This document shows positions 49,101-55,544 of a stretch of DNA of 64,000 nt, piece by piece. The stretch comes from Eumeta japonica. Its lineage: Eukaryota > Arthropoda > Insecta > Lepidoptera > Psychidae. Each line of letters opens with the position of its first letter. The first letter of the stretch is position 1. Below the pieces are notes generated by a model that saw nothing but the letters and a program-made list of their open reading frames with translations, made no database searches and had not been told where the DNA came from. The stretch is from positions 186,001 to 250,000 of the forward strand of contig BGZK01000872.1 in assembly GCA_005406025.1 (NCBI GenBank), written 5' to 3'. The position numbers and the translations under genes were made by a program.

Positions 49101-49710
49101 AAAATATAGTCAAACAAATTGACTAACATATCGCGTTTGTCTACAATTTTAAGTACAATAGTATTGGGAATAAGAAAGGGAAGTCGCTAAATTTTTATAC
49201 ATTTTAGCGAATGATAAATAATCCATGGCTTGTTAGCTCCGCGACGTTGTCGACAGATTATATATGCCATAGCGTTTAACGACTACAGAATATACGAGAT
49301 GATAAGATGATGTCACTGCATTCGAATTTTCAGCGTATATTTGTTTCTTGTAAAATCAGCTCCGACAGACAGACATGTGAATAATTCCCTTTATCCTATT
49401 TGAGGTAGGGATCACTTCAAAGATGCAAGCAATTTTTTTTTAATATTCTGATGTGTATAATTCCAGATTGCCGCTACCTTGGCTCCTGTTCGGGCTGGTG
49501 AACGGGAAGCCGGTGGAAGTAAACTCTAAAGGCATGGTCTGCAGCATAGTACTGCTGTTCGCTATGCTGATATTCGTGATCCTGAGCATCGCATGCTTCC
49601 GATGGAAAATGAACAAGGGGCTGGGCTTCACCATGTTCATTTTGTATTTCGTGTTCGTCGCAGTCAGCCTGTCCCTCGAATACGGTTATTTGCATTGTCC
49701 CAGCGAATAA
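12972..49710 (+). CDS. Nckx30C: K+-dependent Na+/Ca2+ exchanger (SLC24/NCKX), C-terminal part, five exons
   Basis: The joined exons 12972-13116, 35093-35292, 40348-40486, 42628-42880 and 49467-49710 encode about 326 residues ending at a TAA. NCKX proteins move Ca2+ out of the cell in exchange for Na+, carrying K+ with the Ca2+. The fragment contains, in order, the end of the large cytosolic loop, a first membrane helix ([17 protein letters not shown]), the second exchanger (alpha-2) repeat with [10 protein letters not shown] and [14 protein letters not shown], and C-terminal helices ending in [14 protein letters not shown]. All four junctions keep the frame and use GT/AG. The loop segment [14 protein letters not shown] and the tail favour the insect Nckx30C subgroup over other SLC24 members. 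The N-terminal half (signal region, alpha-1 repeat) is not found in 1-12971 and should lie upstream of the window. Exons are GC-rich in an AT-rich setting. Confidence 0.9.
13117..14040. other. Start of the 22-kb NCKX intron
   Basis: Begins with the donor GTGAGTTAGG. AT-rich, with a short GC-rich patch at 13560-13640 and no exon signal. The 81-codon open frame at 13623-13868 is AT-driven and not recognised. Confidence 0.5.
14050..14640 (+). repeat. Helitron-like non-coding repeat
   Basis: Contains the lepidopteran repeat phrases 'GACCTAGTAAGCTGAAATTTTGCACAGAGGGTTCC', 'AACCCCTTAGAGGGTGAAGA' and 'CATCTCGAAAAACTACTGCACGGAATTAAACACGATTTTCAC'. It closes with GTCGCGGGCGAAAGCTTG near 14607-14624, very like the 3' termini (GCGGGCGAAAGCTAG) of non-autonomous Helitrons of this order. 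The 5' end is not clear. It lies in the first NCKX intron and directly before an RTE fragment. Confidence 0.45.
14684..14995 (+). mobile_element. RTE-clade LINE, 3' terminal fragment
   Basis: The coding remnant reads [17 protein letters not shown], a stop, then the open piece [39 protein letters not shown] and a truncated end. It matches the C-terminus of the same RTE family as the minus-strand copy at 7655-8645, and it ends in an (ATT)n tract at 14970-14992, the usual tail of this family. It is therefore a second, independently inserted 5'-truncated copy, in the opposite orientation. Confidence 0.85.
15000..15980. other. Intronic stretch with no recognised feature
   Basis: A modestly GC-rich patch at 15100-15230 is followed by AT-rich sequence. 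The open frame at 15420-15668 (82 codons, no motif) is not recognised. Confidence 0.45.
16000..16500. promoter_or_regulatory. CpG-rich block inside the NCKX intron
   Basis: Unlike its AT-rich flanks, this stretch is rich in CG dinucleotides and GC runs (for example GGCGGGAGGCGGGGGGGGGA near 16396-16415 and GCCCGCGGCGAACGCCCCGC just after). No splice-flanked reading frame fits a known protein, and the 67-codon minus-strand frame here looks incidental. It may be an internal promoter, an enhancer or an unannotated 5' exon of a transcript. The function is inferred from composition only. Confidence 0.3.
16510..17480. other. Intronic stretch with no recognised feature
   Basis: Mixed composition, with no open frame of note and no clear repeat pair before the hairpin that follows. 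Confidence 0.45.
17485..17695. repeat. Long imperfect hairpin (about 90-bp arms, 16-nt loop)
   Basis: The arm 17493-17583 and the reverse complement of 17600-17688 align along their length. Shared blocks include CCGTCTCCTT near the base, TTTTAAAA-AAAAT in the middle, and TCCACGT followed by CCAACGG or TCAACGG next to the loop. The loop is 16 nt (17584-17599). The match extends more weakly to about 17485 and 17695. Transcribed as part of the NCKX intron it would fold into one extended stem of roughly 200 nt. It could be a foldback MITE or a precursor of small RNAs. There is no coding potential in it. Confidence 0.7.
17700..18520. other. AT-rich intronic stretch
   Basis: Strongly AT-rich from about 17950 on. 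No exon or repeat structure was recognised. Confidence 0.45.
18525..18945 (+). repeat. Four degenerate tandem units of about 80-120 bp
   Basis: Units start near 18529, 18631, 18741 and 18863. Each runs ATGTTCTTA or similar, then TATACtAATTTTtATCAaGAtc, then a T-rich stretch, an AGACAGACA-type run and TAGC..TATCAT..GTAAT(C)AC. The last unit is cut short. The phrase 'ACGATCGGTCAAGCAGTTCTTGAGTTATAA' plus an ACAGACAGACAG run is common in insect interspersed repeats. A TE-internal segment therefore seems to have been locally amplified and then diverged. The 88-codon open frame at 18444-18710 is a by-product. Confidence 0.65.
18950..20485. other. AT-rich intronic stretch with short repeat phrases
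   Basis: Mostly AT-rich. The 16-mer CGAAGTTCCTTTCGCT at about 19723-19738 recurs exactly near 63181-63196, and a related inverted form (GGGAACTTCGTTT) lies at 20063-20076. These suggest remains of a shared repeat family with undefined ends. Confidence 0.4.
20486..21220. mobile_element. Non-autonomous element with ~92-bp terminal inverted repeats
   Basis: Left arm 20486-20577 and right arm 21129-21220 are inverted copies. Shared blocks are CGGAAAAATTAGGGAAAAG, TGGATTTTTGC, TGAACCT, TAAACAAAATCCC and CATCGATCCG. The middle (about 550 bp) is AT-rich with no transposase. Flanks show no convincing target-site duplication (CGCTT on the left, TAGTTCG on the right), so I cannot assign a superfamily. 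It may be a MITE or foldback element of about 735 bp. Confidence 0.7.
21221..22714. other. Intronic stretch, unidentified open frames
   Basis: Open frames at 21323-21538 and 21561-21797 (71 and 78 codons) and one on the minus strand at 22218-22481 carry no motif that I recognise. A GA-rich simple stretch lies at 22320-22360. GC content rises from about 22540. Confidence 0.4.
22715..22757. repeat. Perfect 20-bp-arm palindrome with 3-nt loop
   Basis: The arm AGACATTTATCGATCATAAT, the loop ACG, and then the exact reverse complement of the arm. No mismatch in 20 pairs. It sits in a locally CpG-rich area of the NCKX intron. It could form a cruciform or an RNA hairpin. It might also be the relic of a hairpin-repaired break. 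Confidence 0.9.
22760..23930. other. Intronic stretch, partly CpG-rich
   Basis: 22860-23110 is moderately GC-rich (CCCGACCCGCACCGGGCCAG near 23018) with opposing open frames of 60-74 codons and no motif. The remainder is AT-rich. No exon is supported. Confidence 0.4.
23939..24417 (+). mobile_element. Degraded mariner transposase relic (copy 1)
   Basis: Successive fragments in shifting frames match the order of a mariner transposase. [10 protein letters not shown] comes first, then [12 protein letters not shown], then [27 protein letters not shown]-stop-WIP and [29 protein letters not shown] follows, around the first catalytic Asp (normally GDE, here VDD), and finally [12 protein letters not shown]. 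Three or more stops and frameshifts separate these pieces, and the C-terminal half with the other catalytic Asp residues is absent. No terminal inverted repeats were identified. The family resembles mariners with the W-x-P-H-x-L-T linker and differs from the copy at 37440-38701. Confidence 0.75.
24420..27300. other. Intronic stretch with a CpG-rich patch
   Basis: AT-rich except 24830-24945, where CGCCGGCGGCGCTCTACGCT and several CTACGC/GTAGCG repeats form a CG-dense, partly self-complementary patch, and 25900-26140, which is moderately GC-rich. The minus-strand open frame at 26609-26902 (97 codons) has no recognised motif. Confidence 0.4.
27310..27510. other. CpG-rich block, possible mobile-element or promoter origin
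   Basis: A GC-rich island (GTGCGGCCGCTGTCTCTCTT, then CGCTCTCGCTCGCACGCTC) in AT-rich intron. It is followed by TTATAAGACGTTATCACGTC at about 27490-27509. It is open for 89 codons on the plus strand without a domain. I could not decide between an internal promoter and a decayed terminal repeat of a transposon. Confidence 0.3.
27600..29400. other. Intronic stretch, no gene recognised
   Basis: Alternating AT-rich and moderately GC-rich DNA. The open frame at 28991-29197 lies in a CG-rich area (28900-29230) but shows no motif or splice context. Confidence 0.4.
29420..29562 (+). repeat. Interspersed repeat, copy 1 (shared with 37775-37912)
   Basis: Begins ACGCTTTTATTGGC, then CTGTATGTTTGTTTGTATG and TAACGGAATC. 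Later it has GAAACTTTGGACA and CAAGAATCGATGGCAATG. The copy at 37775-37912 has the same phrases in the same order, with GTAACCGACTCCTTC and CAAGGACCGATGGCAATA. Family unknown to me, non-coding. Confidence 0.55.
29565..31840. other. Intronic stretch, no gene recognised
   Basis: AT-rich. The open frames here (30265-30456 minus, 30726-30908 plus) lack motifs. A (GT)n run lies near 31315-31327. A near-palindromic AAGAAGTGAAACTTCTT occurs at 31343-31359. Confidence 0.45.
31842..32051 (+). pseudogene. Ty3/gypsy integrase C-terminal remnant
   Basis: One frame gives the C-terminal integrase segment of a Ty3/gypsy-type retrotransposon: [15 protein letters not shown], then [20 protein letters not shown], and HVCRLKRFQ after a single in-frame TGA at 32004-32006. 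The frame ends at TAA 32049-32051. The GDLV..P / GPY.I / HV.RLK pattern is the usual end of the pol polyprotein of this superfamily. No gag, protease, reverse transcriptase or integrase core lies upstream, so only the very 3' end of the element is present. Confidence 0.8.
32093..32280 (+). mobile_element. Probable 3' LTR remnant of the gypsy element
   Basis: About 40 bp after the integrase stop the sequence reads TGTTGACAGAAAGTATATG, a plausible LTR start (TG). It is followed by two similar phrases, TAATATGGCGCGTAACGGAAA-like and AGATGGCGCGTAACAGAAA. The end of the LTR is not defined. A 17-bp phrase (GAAGTGAAACTTCTTTA) at 31346-31362 recurs inverted at 32262-32278. Confidence 0.4.
32291..32395 (-). 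repeat. tRNA-derived SINE-like repeat, copy 2
   Basis: Matches 1811-1935 through the tRNA-like B-box area and the flanking TAAATCGTAC and CGG-C-AAAATAGTTG phrases. The B box here is degraded (GGATTCAAATTT). It directly follows the presumed gypsy LTR. Confidence 0.5.
32400..34037. other. Intronic stretch, no gene recognised
   Basis: AT-rich with GC-rich patches near 33130-33215 (including GGAGGGGGATGGGGGGGTGA). The open frames (32697-32921, 33073-33288, and 33545-33751 and 33807-33998 minus) have no motif. Confidence 0.4.
34046..34789. mobile_element. hAT-type MITE with 8-bp target duplication
   Basis: The left end CAGGGTCGGATTGAGC and the inverted right end CAGTGTCGGACTGGTC match at 12 of 16 positions and fit the hAT terminal consensus (CAG..G). 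The flanking 8-mers ACGATTCC (34038-34045) and ACGATCCC (34790-34797) differ by one base, the target duplication length of hAT elements. Both subterminal regions contain a GGGCCCGG block (34067-34074; 34741-34748 area). The 744-bp interior has no transposase, so the element is non-autonomous. Confidence 0.8.
34800..35092. other. End of the 22-kb NCKX intron
   Basis: AT-rich sequence ending in the pyrimidine-rich acceptor TCTGTCTCGTTTCATAG. Confidence 0.6.
35093..35292 (+). CDS. Nckx30C: NCKX exon b (cytosolic loop)
   Basis: Acceptor TTTCATAG|GCAAAG and donor GAGGAG|GTAACC. The first codon is completed by the G of exon a (GGC), giving the continuous [20 protein letters not shown], a conserved NCKX loop segment. 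After LLEATRP the exon becomes Ala-rich and GC-rich ([19 protein letters not shown]) and ends EVPLDAIEE. The Ala-rich part is probably unstructured loop and likely to vary between species. Minus-strand open frames of 81 and 115 codons overlapping it are composition shadows. Confidence 0.9.
35293..37430. other. NCKX intron with one repeat scrap
   Basis: AT-rich. At 36296-36335 lies CAACCGACTTCAAAAAACGA followed by GGAGGTTC, a phrase found throughout lepidopteran genomes as part of an interspersed repeat. A moderately GC-rich patch at 36600-36740 has no exon signal. Confidence 0.45.
37775..37912 (+). repeat. Interspersed repeat, copy 2, inside the mariner
   Basis: Same family as 29420-29562. 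It begins ACGCTTTTATTAACTTCATC exactly where the mariner reading frame breaks, so it inserted into (and postdates) the mariner copy, or came in with the larger insertion up to 38430. Confidence 0.55.
38137..38376. repeat. Inverted repeat (71-bp arms, 97-nt loop) nested in the mariner
   Basis: Left arm 38137-38208 and right arm 38306-38376 are reverse complements at roughly 91%, with the mismatches concentrated in one 6-bp patch. The shared core is AATTCTTAATATAGGAATAA and AATATTAGTATTATTGTGA. The loop (38209-38305) has no recognised content. It is a small foldback insertion inside the mariner break. Confidence 0.8.
38746..38762. repeat. 17-bp inverted copy of mariner coding sequence
   Basis: ACTGCGACAAGTAGTTT is the exact reverse complement of 38605-38621, which lies in the mariner coding region 130 bp upstream. 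It is embedded in TATATA-rich sequence just after the mariner stop codon. This looks like a templated insertion from local strand switching. Confidence 0.75.
38765..40060. other. NCKX intron stretch
   Basis: Short local duplications of TACACCTCTACAGA near 38860-38900, otherwise AT-rich with a GC-rich patch near 39640-39720. No gene recognised. Confidence 0.45.
40064..40226 (-). mobile_element. tRNA-derived SINE with poly-A tail
   Basis: On the minus strand the copy begins CGGCTTGATTGGCGCAGTTG, containing an A box (TGGCGCAGTTGG). It continues through GTTGGGGACGTGGGTTCGAA, containing a B box (GGGTTCGAATCC), then has about 60 bp of unrelated body and ends in a 15-nt poly-A (poly-T at 40064-40078 on the plus strand). 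This is SINE architecture. The anticodon arm does not have normal tRNA spacing, so I do not call it a tRNA gene. It lies about 120 bp upstream of an NCKX exon, in antisense orientation. Confidence 0.7.
40267..40290. repeat. (CA)n microsatellite
   Basis: CACACACACACACA, one T interruption, then CACACA. It lies 58 bp before the acceptor of NCKX exon c. Confidence 0.8.
40348..40486 (+). CDS. Nckx30C: NCKX exon c (end of loop and first C-terminal helix)
   Basis: Acceptor GTGATTTACAG|ATAGGC (phase 0) and donor CCGAGAG|GTAGTT. Encodes [20 protein letters not shown], then [20 protein letters not shown] and DTRTPR. The acidic PLDMSWP segment and the hydrophobic helix before LPDTR are conserved in NCKX proteins at the return from the loop into the membrane. 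The last base starts a Gly codon completed in the next exon. Confidence 0.92.
40487..42627. other. NCKX intron, AT-rich
   Basis: No recognisable exon or element in 2.1 kb. The open frames at 41425-41622 (minus) and 41740-41955 have no motif. The intron ends with CGATTTTACAG. Confidence 0.5.
42628..42880 (+). CDS. Nckx30C: NCKX exon d (alpha-2 repeat)
   Basis: Acceptor GATTTTACAG|GCAAATCC and donor ACAGTCGG|GTGAGT. After [12 protein letters not shown] it encodes the helix [19 protein letters not shown]. Next comes the exchanger alpha-2 repeat [40 protein letters not shown] and SNIFDVTVG. The acidic residue in GTSVPD and the SSSVGSN turn form the cation-binding region of the family, and all the family signatures I know are intact. 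Minus-strand open frames here are shadows. Confidence 0.95.
43087..43255 (+). repeat. Interspersed repeat of lepidopteran type
   Basis: Contains AGGGTTCCGCACGAAAGG, then TAGTAGGCTGTATCTTATAA-CGAG and GTTGAAATTTTCACAGAATA. These phrases, in this order, form a well-known non-coding repeat of moths and butterflies. The copy is truncated. Confidence 0.55.
43260..44937. other. NCKX intron, no gene recognised
   Basis: Open frames of 60-95 codons (43266-43484 minus, 43722-44009 plus, 44599-44781 minus) without motifs. No exon-like GC rise. Confidence 0.45.
44938..44981. repeat. Perfect 44-bp palindrome
   Basis: TTAAGGAAATATTATTTATA begins a sequence that is its own reverse complement over 44 bp with no loop, centred on a TATATATATA core. 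It could extrude as a cruciform. It is flanked by a further partial TTTCCTT phrase on the right. Confidence 0.9.
45545..45911. mobile_element. PIF/Harbinger-like MITE, 367 bp
   Basis: Terminal inverted repeats GGGGTCATTCACAAATTACG-TCACAC (left) and GGGGCCATTCATAAATTACG-TCACAC (right, inverted) match at 24 of 26 positions. The element is flanked on both sides by TTA (45542-45544 and 45912-45914), the 3-bp TWA target duplication of PIF/Harbinger. The interior has G-runs (GGGAGGGAGGG; TTGGGGGGGG) and no transposase. Confidence 0.75.
46190..46290 (-). mobile_element. Retrotransposon 3' end fragment
   Basis: On the minus strand it reads GCTTACCCCGCTACCAGGTA, then AGAGGCGTGCATAATAAAAA and more A. 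That is a 3'-terminal 'CTACC..GGCGTG' phrase of insect LINE/SINE type followed by a poly-A tail. No coding sequence is left. The family is not assigned. Confidence 0.45.
46300..49466. other. End of the last NCKX intron
   Basis: Mixed DNA. Open frames at 46713-46940 and 47798-48014 (both strands) are in modestly GC-rich DNA but have no recognised motif or splice context. The intron ends ATGTGTATAATTCCAG. Confidence 0.45.
49467..49710 (+). CDS. Nckx30C: NCKX terminal exon e
   Basis: Acceptor TATAATTCCAG|ATTGCC. The first base completes a Gly codon begun in exon d, giving [20 protein letters not shown]. Two hydrophobic helices follow ([20 protein letters not shown] and [17 protein letters not shown]), separated by [11 protein letters not shown], and the protein ends [10 protein letters not shown] before TAA at 49708-49710. 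The layout is that of the NCKX C-terminus, two helices with a short extracellular tail. An AATAAA overlaps the stop codon (49706-49711). More usable poly-A signals occur downstream. Confidence 0.95.
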
Positions 49711-50760
49711 ACTTTGGAAACGTTGTTTGTTAGAGTGTTGCGTTTTGGTTAAAAAATTTTGTATCCAAGTTAAGGATAAAGCGTCCATTTTGAAAAAAAA
49801 AATCAATTACTACAGCAAAGTGAAGCTTTAAACGCGGCAATGTGACAATATGCTATCGAATCAAAATTACCTTTTATCGGTATAAAATAACAACCATATA
49901 GATACTGAACCAAAGCAATCCGGAAACATTTTGCTCAAAACGACAGAATAAATCGTAACGATTAAACGTTATCGTAAGCAATAATATTTTCTCCTGTTAT
50001 CCATTACGATCGAAACGACCTCTGAACGTGATTGAACAAAACATTTCGCGCTTGGACTGCGGCACGTGATTCTTGGCCGGGAGTTTCCAAGAAATGTTTC
50101 AGAACAAATTGCTCTCGTGACACGGTCACGTGAGCAATGTACACGTTCAGACTTAAGTAGATATTAAAAAAAAAAGCGAATCTCTGATAGTATTGACTAA
50201 AGATAGATAGAATCGATTAGAGAGAAAGTAGAGAAATGACGTTAGACGCGCGTGCGCGTCGGGTTTTTTTAGAAACTTGTACAAAACAACGTAATTGATA
50301 TAATAATAAGAGATCGCTTCCTTATTTTCCTTTAACTTAGGTAAGAATATACGAATCGGTATTTCGATCGCTACTAAAGTAAAGCTTAAGTTCCTTTTGA
50401 GATTTGTAATTCAATCTGGTCAACGGAACATGATCCTAACGTAAAATAGCGGCAAATCAAAAAAATTTAACGCTGACATTATTGTGTACAGTGAGGAAAA
50501 TATATATTGATGATCGTATTTTATCTAAAGAATGCTGTCGTAAATATATAATTATTTAACTTTTACTTGCACATTTCATTAGTCCAAATTGGTGAAAATT
50601 TTAAATTTTCGACGCATTCTTTATTTTCCCTGTTATTTATTTGGGGAGCCTTCGTATAAATAAAACATTGTATTATCGTCATTGTGTATGATGTGTGTAT
50701 ATCGTCGTTGTGTATGAATAAACACTGACACGAAATTTGTTTTTAAATAATAAAAGCTCA
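49711..50760 (+). other. Nckx30C: Probable 3' untranslated region of the NCKX gene
   Basis: AATAAA-type signals occur at about 49946, 50655 and 50715; the last is followed by GT-rich and T-rich sequence. I infer that the transcript ends at one of these. A short hairpin (ATTGCTCTCGTGAC, then ACG, then GTCACGTGAGCAAT; 13 of 14 pairs) lies at 50108-50138 within this stretch. Confidence 0.35.
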
Positions 50761-51004
50761 TAATAAATTATGAATACAAAAAATAATTCACATACGTGTT
50801 AGTAAGAACAAAACAAAAGAGATATTTGATATCCAACCTGCACTTCGTACGTATCTTACAAAATCGAATAATAATCTATAGGTCATTGGAAAAAAAACGA
50901 AATTGATATTTTTGAAGTTTTTTTTTTTCTTATAAGTTTTACAGTTATGATCTTCAAGCGTTCCTCGAAACATGAATATGCTTCAACCAATATAAAGTAC
51001 AGAC

Positions 51005-51132
51005 TCATGGACGAGCGTGTCCGACGAAGAAAAAGGGTTGCAGTCATACGAAAGGAAAGGAATGCACTGCTGTCTTCTTTTTCTCTCGTATGACTCTATC
51101 TCTCTCTGTCCTCCTGACATACTCGCCCGTGA
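51005..51132. mobile_element. Tiny hairpin element (128 bp), MITE-like
   Basis: The arm beginning CATGGACGAGCGTGTC and the inverted right arm CACGGGCGAGTATGTC match with scattered mismatches, and so do the inner AGTCATACGA / TCGTATGACT blocks. The two arms take up nearly the whole element, so it would fold into one stem. No clear target duplication was found. Confidence 0.6.
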
Positions 51133-51139
51133 ATGCTTA

Positions 51140-54100
51140 GTATTGCCATGTATTATCATATTATAAAATTAAGTATTGCCTATAATAATGTATATATATA
51201 TGCACTATGAATATGGAAAAATAGCTTTGTACAAAAACAAAAGTAAGCTAAAATATGCCAAAATGATAGTCGAAACCTTATATCTTATCAACGACGTTTT
51301 TAAACAAGTTATGTACAATTTGCAGACCGGAGCTTCATTTCATGAATTGTCTCCTTTGTCATGCTGACCAACCCCATGCTGAGGTTTGACACGAGTTCAG
51401 TGTAATCATACGACGAATCCTAAATATTCTGCGGAATTATGTTTCGGAAACCACATCTTGTTATAAGCCTGTAATGTTTTGACTGATTCCATTTTCATAA
51501 ACTAATTACATATTATATCTATTAAAGGTGAGCCTCGTGATTTATATGTATTTTTTTTTATCCGTTTAATAAAATATTTGGAAATTCATTTTTGATGGTG
51601 ATTTAAAATGTCGTTATTTTTTCTGTAGATATCTAGCATCAATAAAATGTTGTTGAACAAAATATTGTTCATAATATAAGTAGATATCGATTTACCGATT
51701 CAATGGTTATATCCCGCAACTTATTGTAATTTTACCTTTATTAATGATTGTGTAAAACTCAATTATTATTCACGAAATTAATTGCCGTATATTTTTTTTT
51801 ATTAAAAAAAATACCGACTATAGAAAATATAACTCAAAATAGACAGTAGGATTTTATAAATGTTAGGTGTTCTTTATAGTGTTTAATAAGCGCTTAAGAT
51901 CAAGCAGTTGCGTTTTGAACTGTTTGTCATTCCATATTATTTTAATTTTTCTTTTTTTTTTTTGGAAATGAATCCTCCCGTTTGTTGTCAGTAGCACATA
52001 ATTTTGTAGAAACAATGTTATTAATATTATTAGTTAATAGAAATAATATAAAAATGCATTATTTAAAATACAATATCTGTAAACATGTAAACCAGTAAAT
52101 GGATATCTGCGAAAGTAGCAACTTAAGAATATACCAACCATTATTTATATATAACATTTCCTTTATTTTCCATTGTTCTAATGAGGAATATTCCAAAATT
52201 AGGTCGATCGATATTAACTATGCTCTAAGGGTAAGTAAATTCAATTTGGTATATACCATTTCTATTAATAATTTGTATCACTCTTGAACATAATAAAATG
52301 TGTTTTCTGATTCAATTTGTGATATTACACAAAGACGATTAAAATACTTTTATAATAAAAATAACATGAAGACGACCCGATGCGTTATTATTAAATTTTG
52401 TGTCTAAGCGACATTTAAAAGCGCCTTTAAATAATATACCATTGAAAGAGACACATTACATCGCTGCAGATATCCGGTTACGGTTACATTTCTACACAGT
52501 TTTGATGTCATTTAGGAATAGATGATTGTTCGTGCGAGATGGCCGGTTAATGTGAAAGACAAATCGTTGTTGTGCGCGCACTCTCATACTAGAGACGTTT
52601 AAGAATGTAAATTTGCACGGGTAGACGTGGGCTAGCAGAAAGTTGCACACTAACCATCTCTAAACAATAGTGCCTAAAACATGTAAAACGTAGTTAATTT
52701 ATTTGTTTAGGCGGATTCGATTGTTGTGTCGCGCTCGAAGGTCGCAGTCGAAATTTCAACTTAAACTATGGGACAGGAACGAATATAGAAACGGCTCGTG
52801 AACTAGAAAATTGTGCGTCCGCCTAGAAAATTGTGGCTACATTTTTCGTTCCGACTGCTCCCGGAATCGACGCATGCGCCGTCGAAGGCGAGGAAATTGC
52901 GTTTTCCACGAGGTGTGTAATGCTAACGACGTTACTCAAGTTATCCGAGATAGCAATAAATGAATAGACTATTAAAGGATATAGCGATTAATATGTATTT
53001 AAGGTTCAATTATATCATTGTACGTTTAACGTTCAAAGGTAGAGTTATATGTGTAAAACTACGTTTCAAAATTAAGGATCGATGCGCACAAGTTGATCTA
53101 AAAAGTTGTAATGAAACACATTGATCTCATTGCAGTAGAACATCTGAAATTTGGCATATGCATTATGGAATAGGTTGATTTCTTTCGATTTTAATATGCA
53201 GATACGTATTTTAATTTTAGTTTTAGTCGTTATATGTACAAGAGTATTATTCTCGGAAAGAAAAGAGTTTATATTCAATTGGAAAATGAATGAAATGTCT
53301 GAATTCAAGTAGATTTGTGAATACCTAATCTCTTTCCATTTTAATCTAGATTATAAATTTTCGATGAAACTTCAACATTGTCGAAGTTCAAAGAATTATA
53401 TGTAATTTGGCTAAATTAATTAACGCAACGTTTATCAACACTGGACTCACTAATACATGTAATTTAACGGACATTTCTTGATTTTACTCGGTCACCGATA
53501 TCAATGCTGTGGTCTATGGACTTATTCTCATTTCGGTCATATATCCTATTATGATCATCGGCTTAATTATAATATGATAAAATAATGTGGTGGTACTGGC
53601 ATAGCGACGGATACATTGAGAGCGGTTCAGTGTTGATTGACGTCTTTTCAACATCAAGGATGTCGGTAAATGACCGCACAAAATGTTGGGAAGCGATCGA
53701 CATATCGGTAGTTACCAGAATCGTTTATATAATCTGTGATAAGGGCATGCTTATGAGATATTTGTAGTATTAACAGAGGTGTCTCTATTCTCTTGACCTC
53801 CTTGATCTATGGCTCTACAGTTCCACTAGTGTTTTTCGAAGCGACTTAATATATTACCACTGCAGATTTAATGGAATAGTTACGCATCATCATTCCAATC
53901 TCGTGATGTATCCTCATAATGATATTCTGTTTTTCAAGAAGTGGGGATTTAATTTAAGCCTCTTACATTACAATTATTATTGTTACAGAGCAATGAAAGG
54001 CATTAACTTGAAATCATGATGGGCGACCCATGTGGTTTTTATAATACAATAATTGACATCTCAAGCAACATCGTCAATTGTAATTTTAAATACAAATATT

Positions 54101-55500
54101 ACGTAAAAAAAAACTATGCGGGCGTTATTTTATCTGCTGCGTAACTATTATATCAAATGAAAATATATTGATTTACATAAAAACAGATAATACATTTAAA
54201 CTATGATTAGTGGGGATCGAACGACCGTTCCTTAAAAAAAATAATTTCTCAATGGGTAGTATTATATTTATTGGATTAAAAAAAATCACTAGGACGGTCT
54301 AAACGCAAGTGGAACTGTAGAAATTTAATATGATATATCTATGGATATTTGTTTTAACATTTTTCTAGATTACGTCTTAGTTTGAGATCATGCACAAAAT
54401 TAATTAATTTCGTAAGCTATTCTTTTTTTGCTTATTCAATTTGAATAGCTTAAAAATATCGCACGACACCATAATAAGCGCAACAACAATTTCATCCAAA
54501 TATTTTTAATGGATGTACCTAATTTGCTTCTCCGTAAGGCGTCGACAGTATGCGTGGCGTTCTCAATGAACGTATTCCACGGCTTTGAAATATTGTTCAA
54601 TTGAATTTTGGTCTAATGTAGAGTACTCATGTCTTTTGAGGTATGTGACCATATAGTGTGAGTTGGTGAGCCGTCGTACTCCTTAAACAGCGCTGGCATA
54701 AGTAAAAAATTGTCAATTATTATATACGATTTACGCGCGGTGCTTGCATCGCATCACCAAATGGCAGTTAAGATTTTCTATCGTTCTTCAGTCAGATATT
54801 TAGAATCATCGTACGCCTTTCCTCGTCGACCGCGCCGCTGGACTTGAATATCCATAGCTTAACACTCATCGGTTGAATACGATTAAATTTTTATAGGTTA
54901 AAAACATATGTCGACAACAATGGCGTACGTAACCGAAGAGTTCGATGTGGCACACGCCGTTTCAGAGACAATAAGAGTTGAACGCCACATTAACATCTGT
55001 CTCTGTCTTACATTTATCACATCAGTTTTCATGGCTGTCGTTATCGAGGACACGAGACCGTGTTAGCGTTTGGGTAGTGTTCAATTTAATTATTGTATCG
55101 CCTTGAAAGAAAATACATTTTTTTTTACTTTTGCCGTGCGTGTTTTGAACATTAGAAGGATATGAGATGCGTCAAGTATTGACATTGTACCAGCGATCAC
55201 GATTAAACTGTACGCCTATAATTATGCTGTAATTTAAAAGTTTCTAATGTAACACTAGCTATTTCTATTATCTCGGTAAAGTTTAAATATATCATAAGTG
55301 ATAAATTGTAAATTCGTCCTTCCATAATAAAGTTTACGATGTTAGGTAGTGTTGTAGCTTGACGAGATGGTTGGATGAGATTCTACGAATTCATATCATA
55401 CCGGTAAATTATATAAGAGAATTACTCTTAAAGCTTAGCGCTCACGTTAACACATTTACTCTAAAGCTTTTACTTCGATACAGTACACAGTTACGTGTAT
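51140..55500. other. Intergenic AT-rich stretch
   Basis: No exon or element recognised. A short tandem phrase (CTAGAAAATTGTG, twice) lies near 52803-52838. Open frames up to 78 codons have no motif. A GC-richer stretch at 54540-54850 shows no frame with a known family. Confidence 0.45.
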
Positions 55501-55504
55501 ATGC

Positions 55505-55507
<3 letters not shown>

Positions 55508-55541
<34 letters not shown>
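55508..55541. repeat. (AT)n microsatellite
   Basis: About 17 uninterrupted AT units in intergenic DNA between the two convergent genes. Confidence 0.9.
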
Positions 55542-55542
<1 letters not shown>

Positions 55543-55544
55543 TT

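Noticed and set aside
49474..49806. Minus-strand frame of 110 codons
   Set aside because: Antisense shadow of the last NCKX exon.
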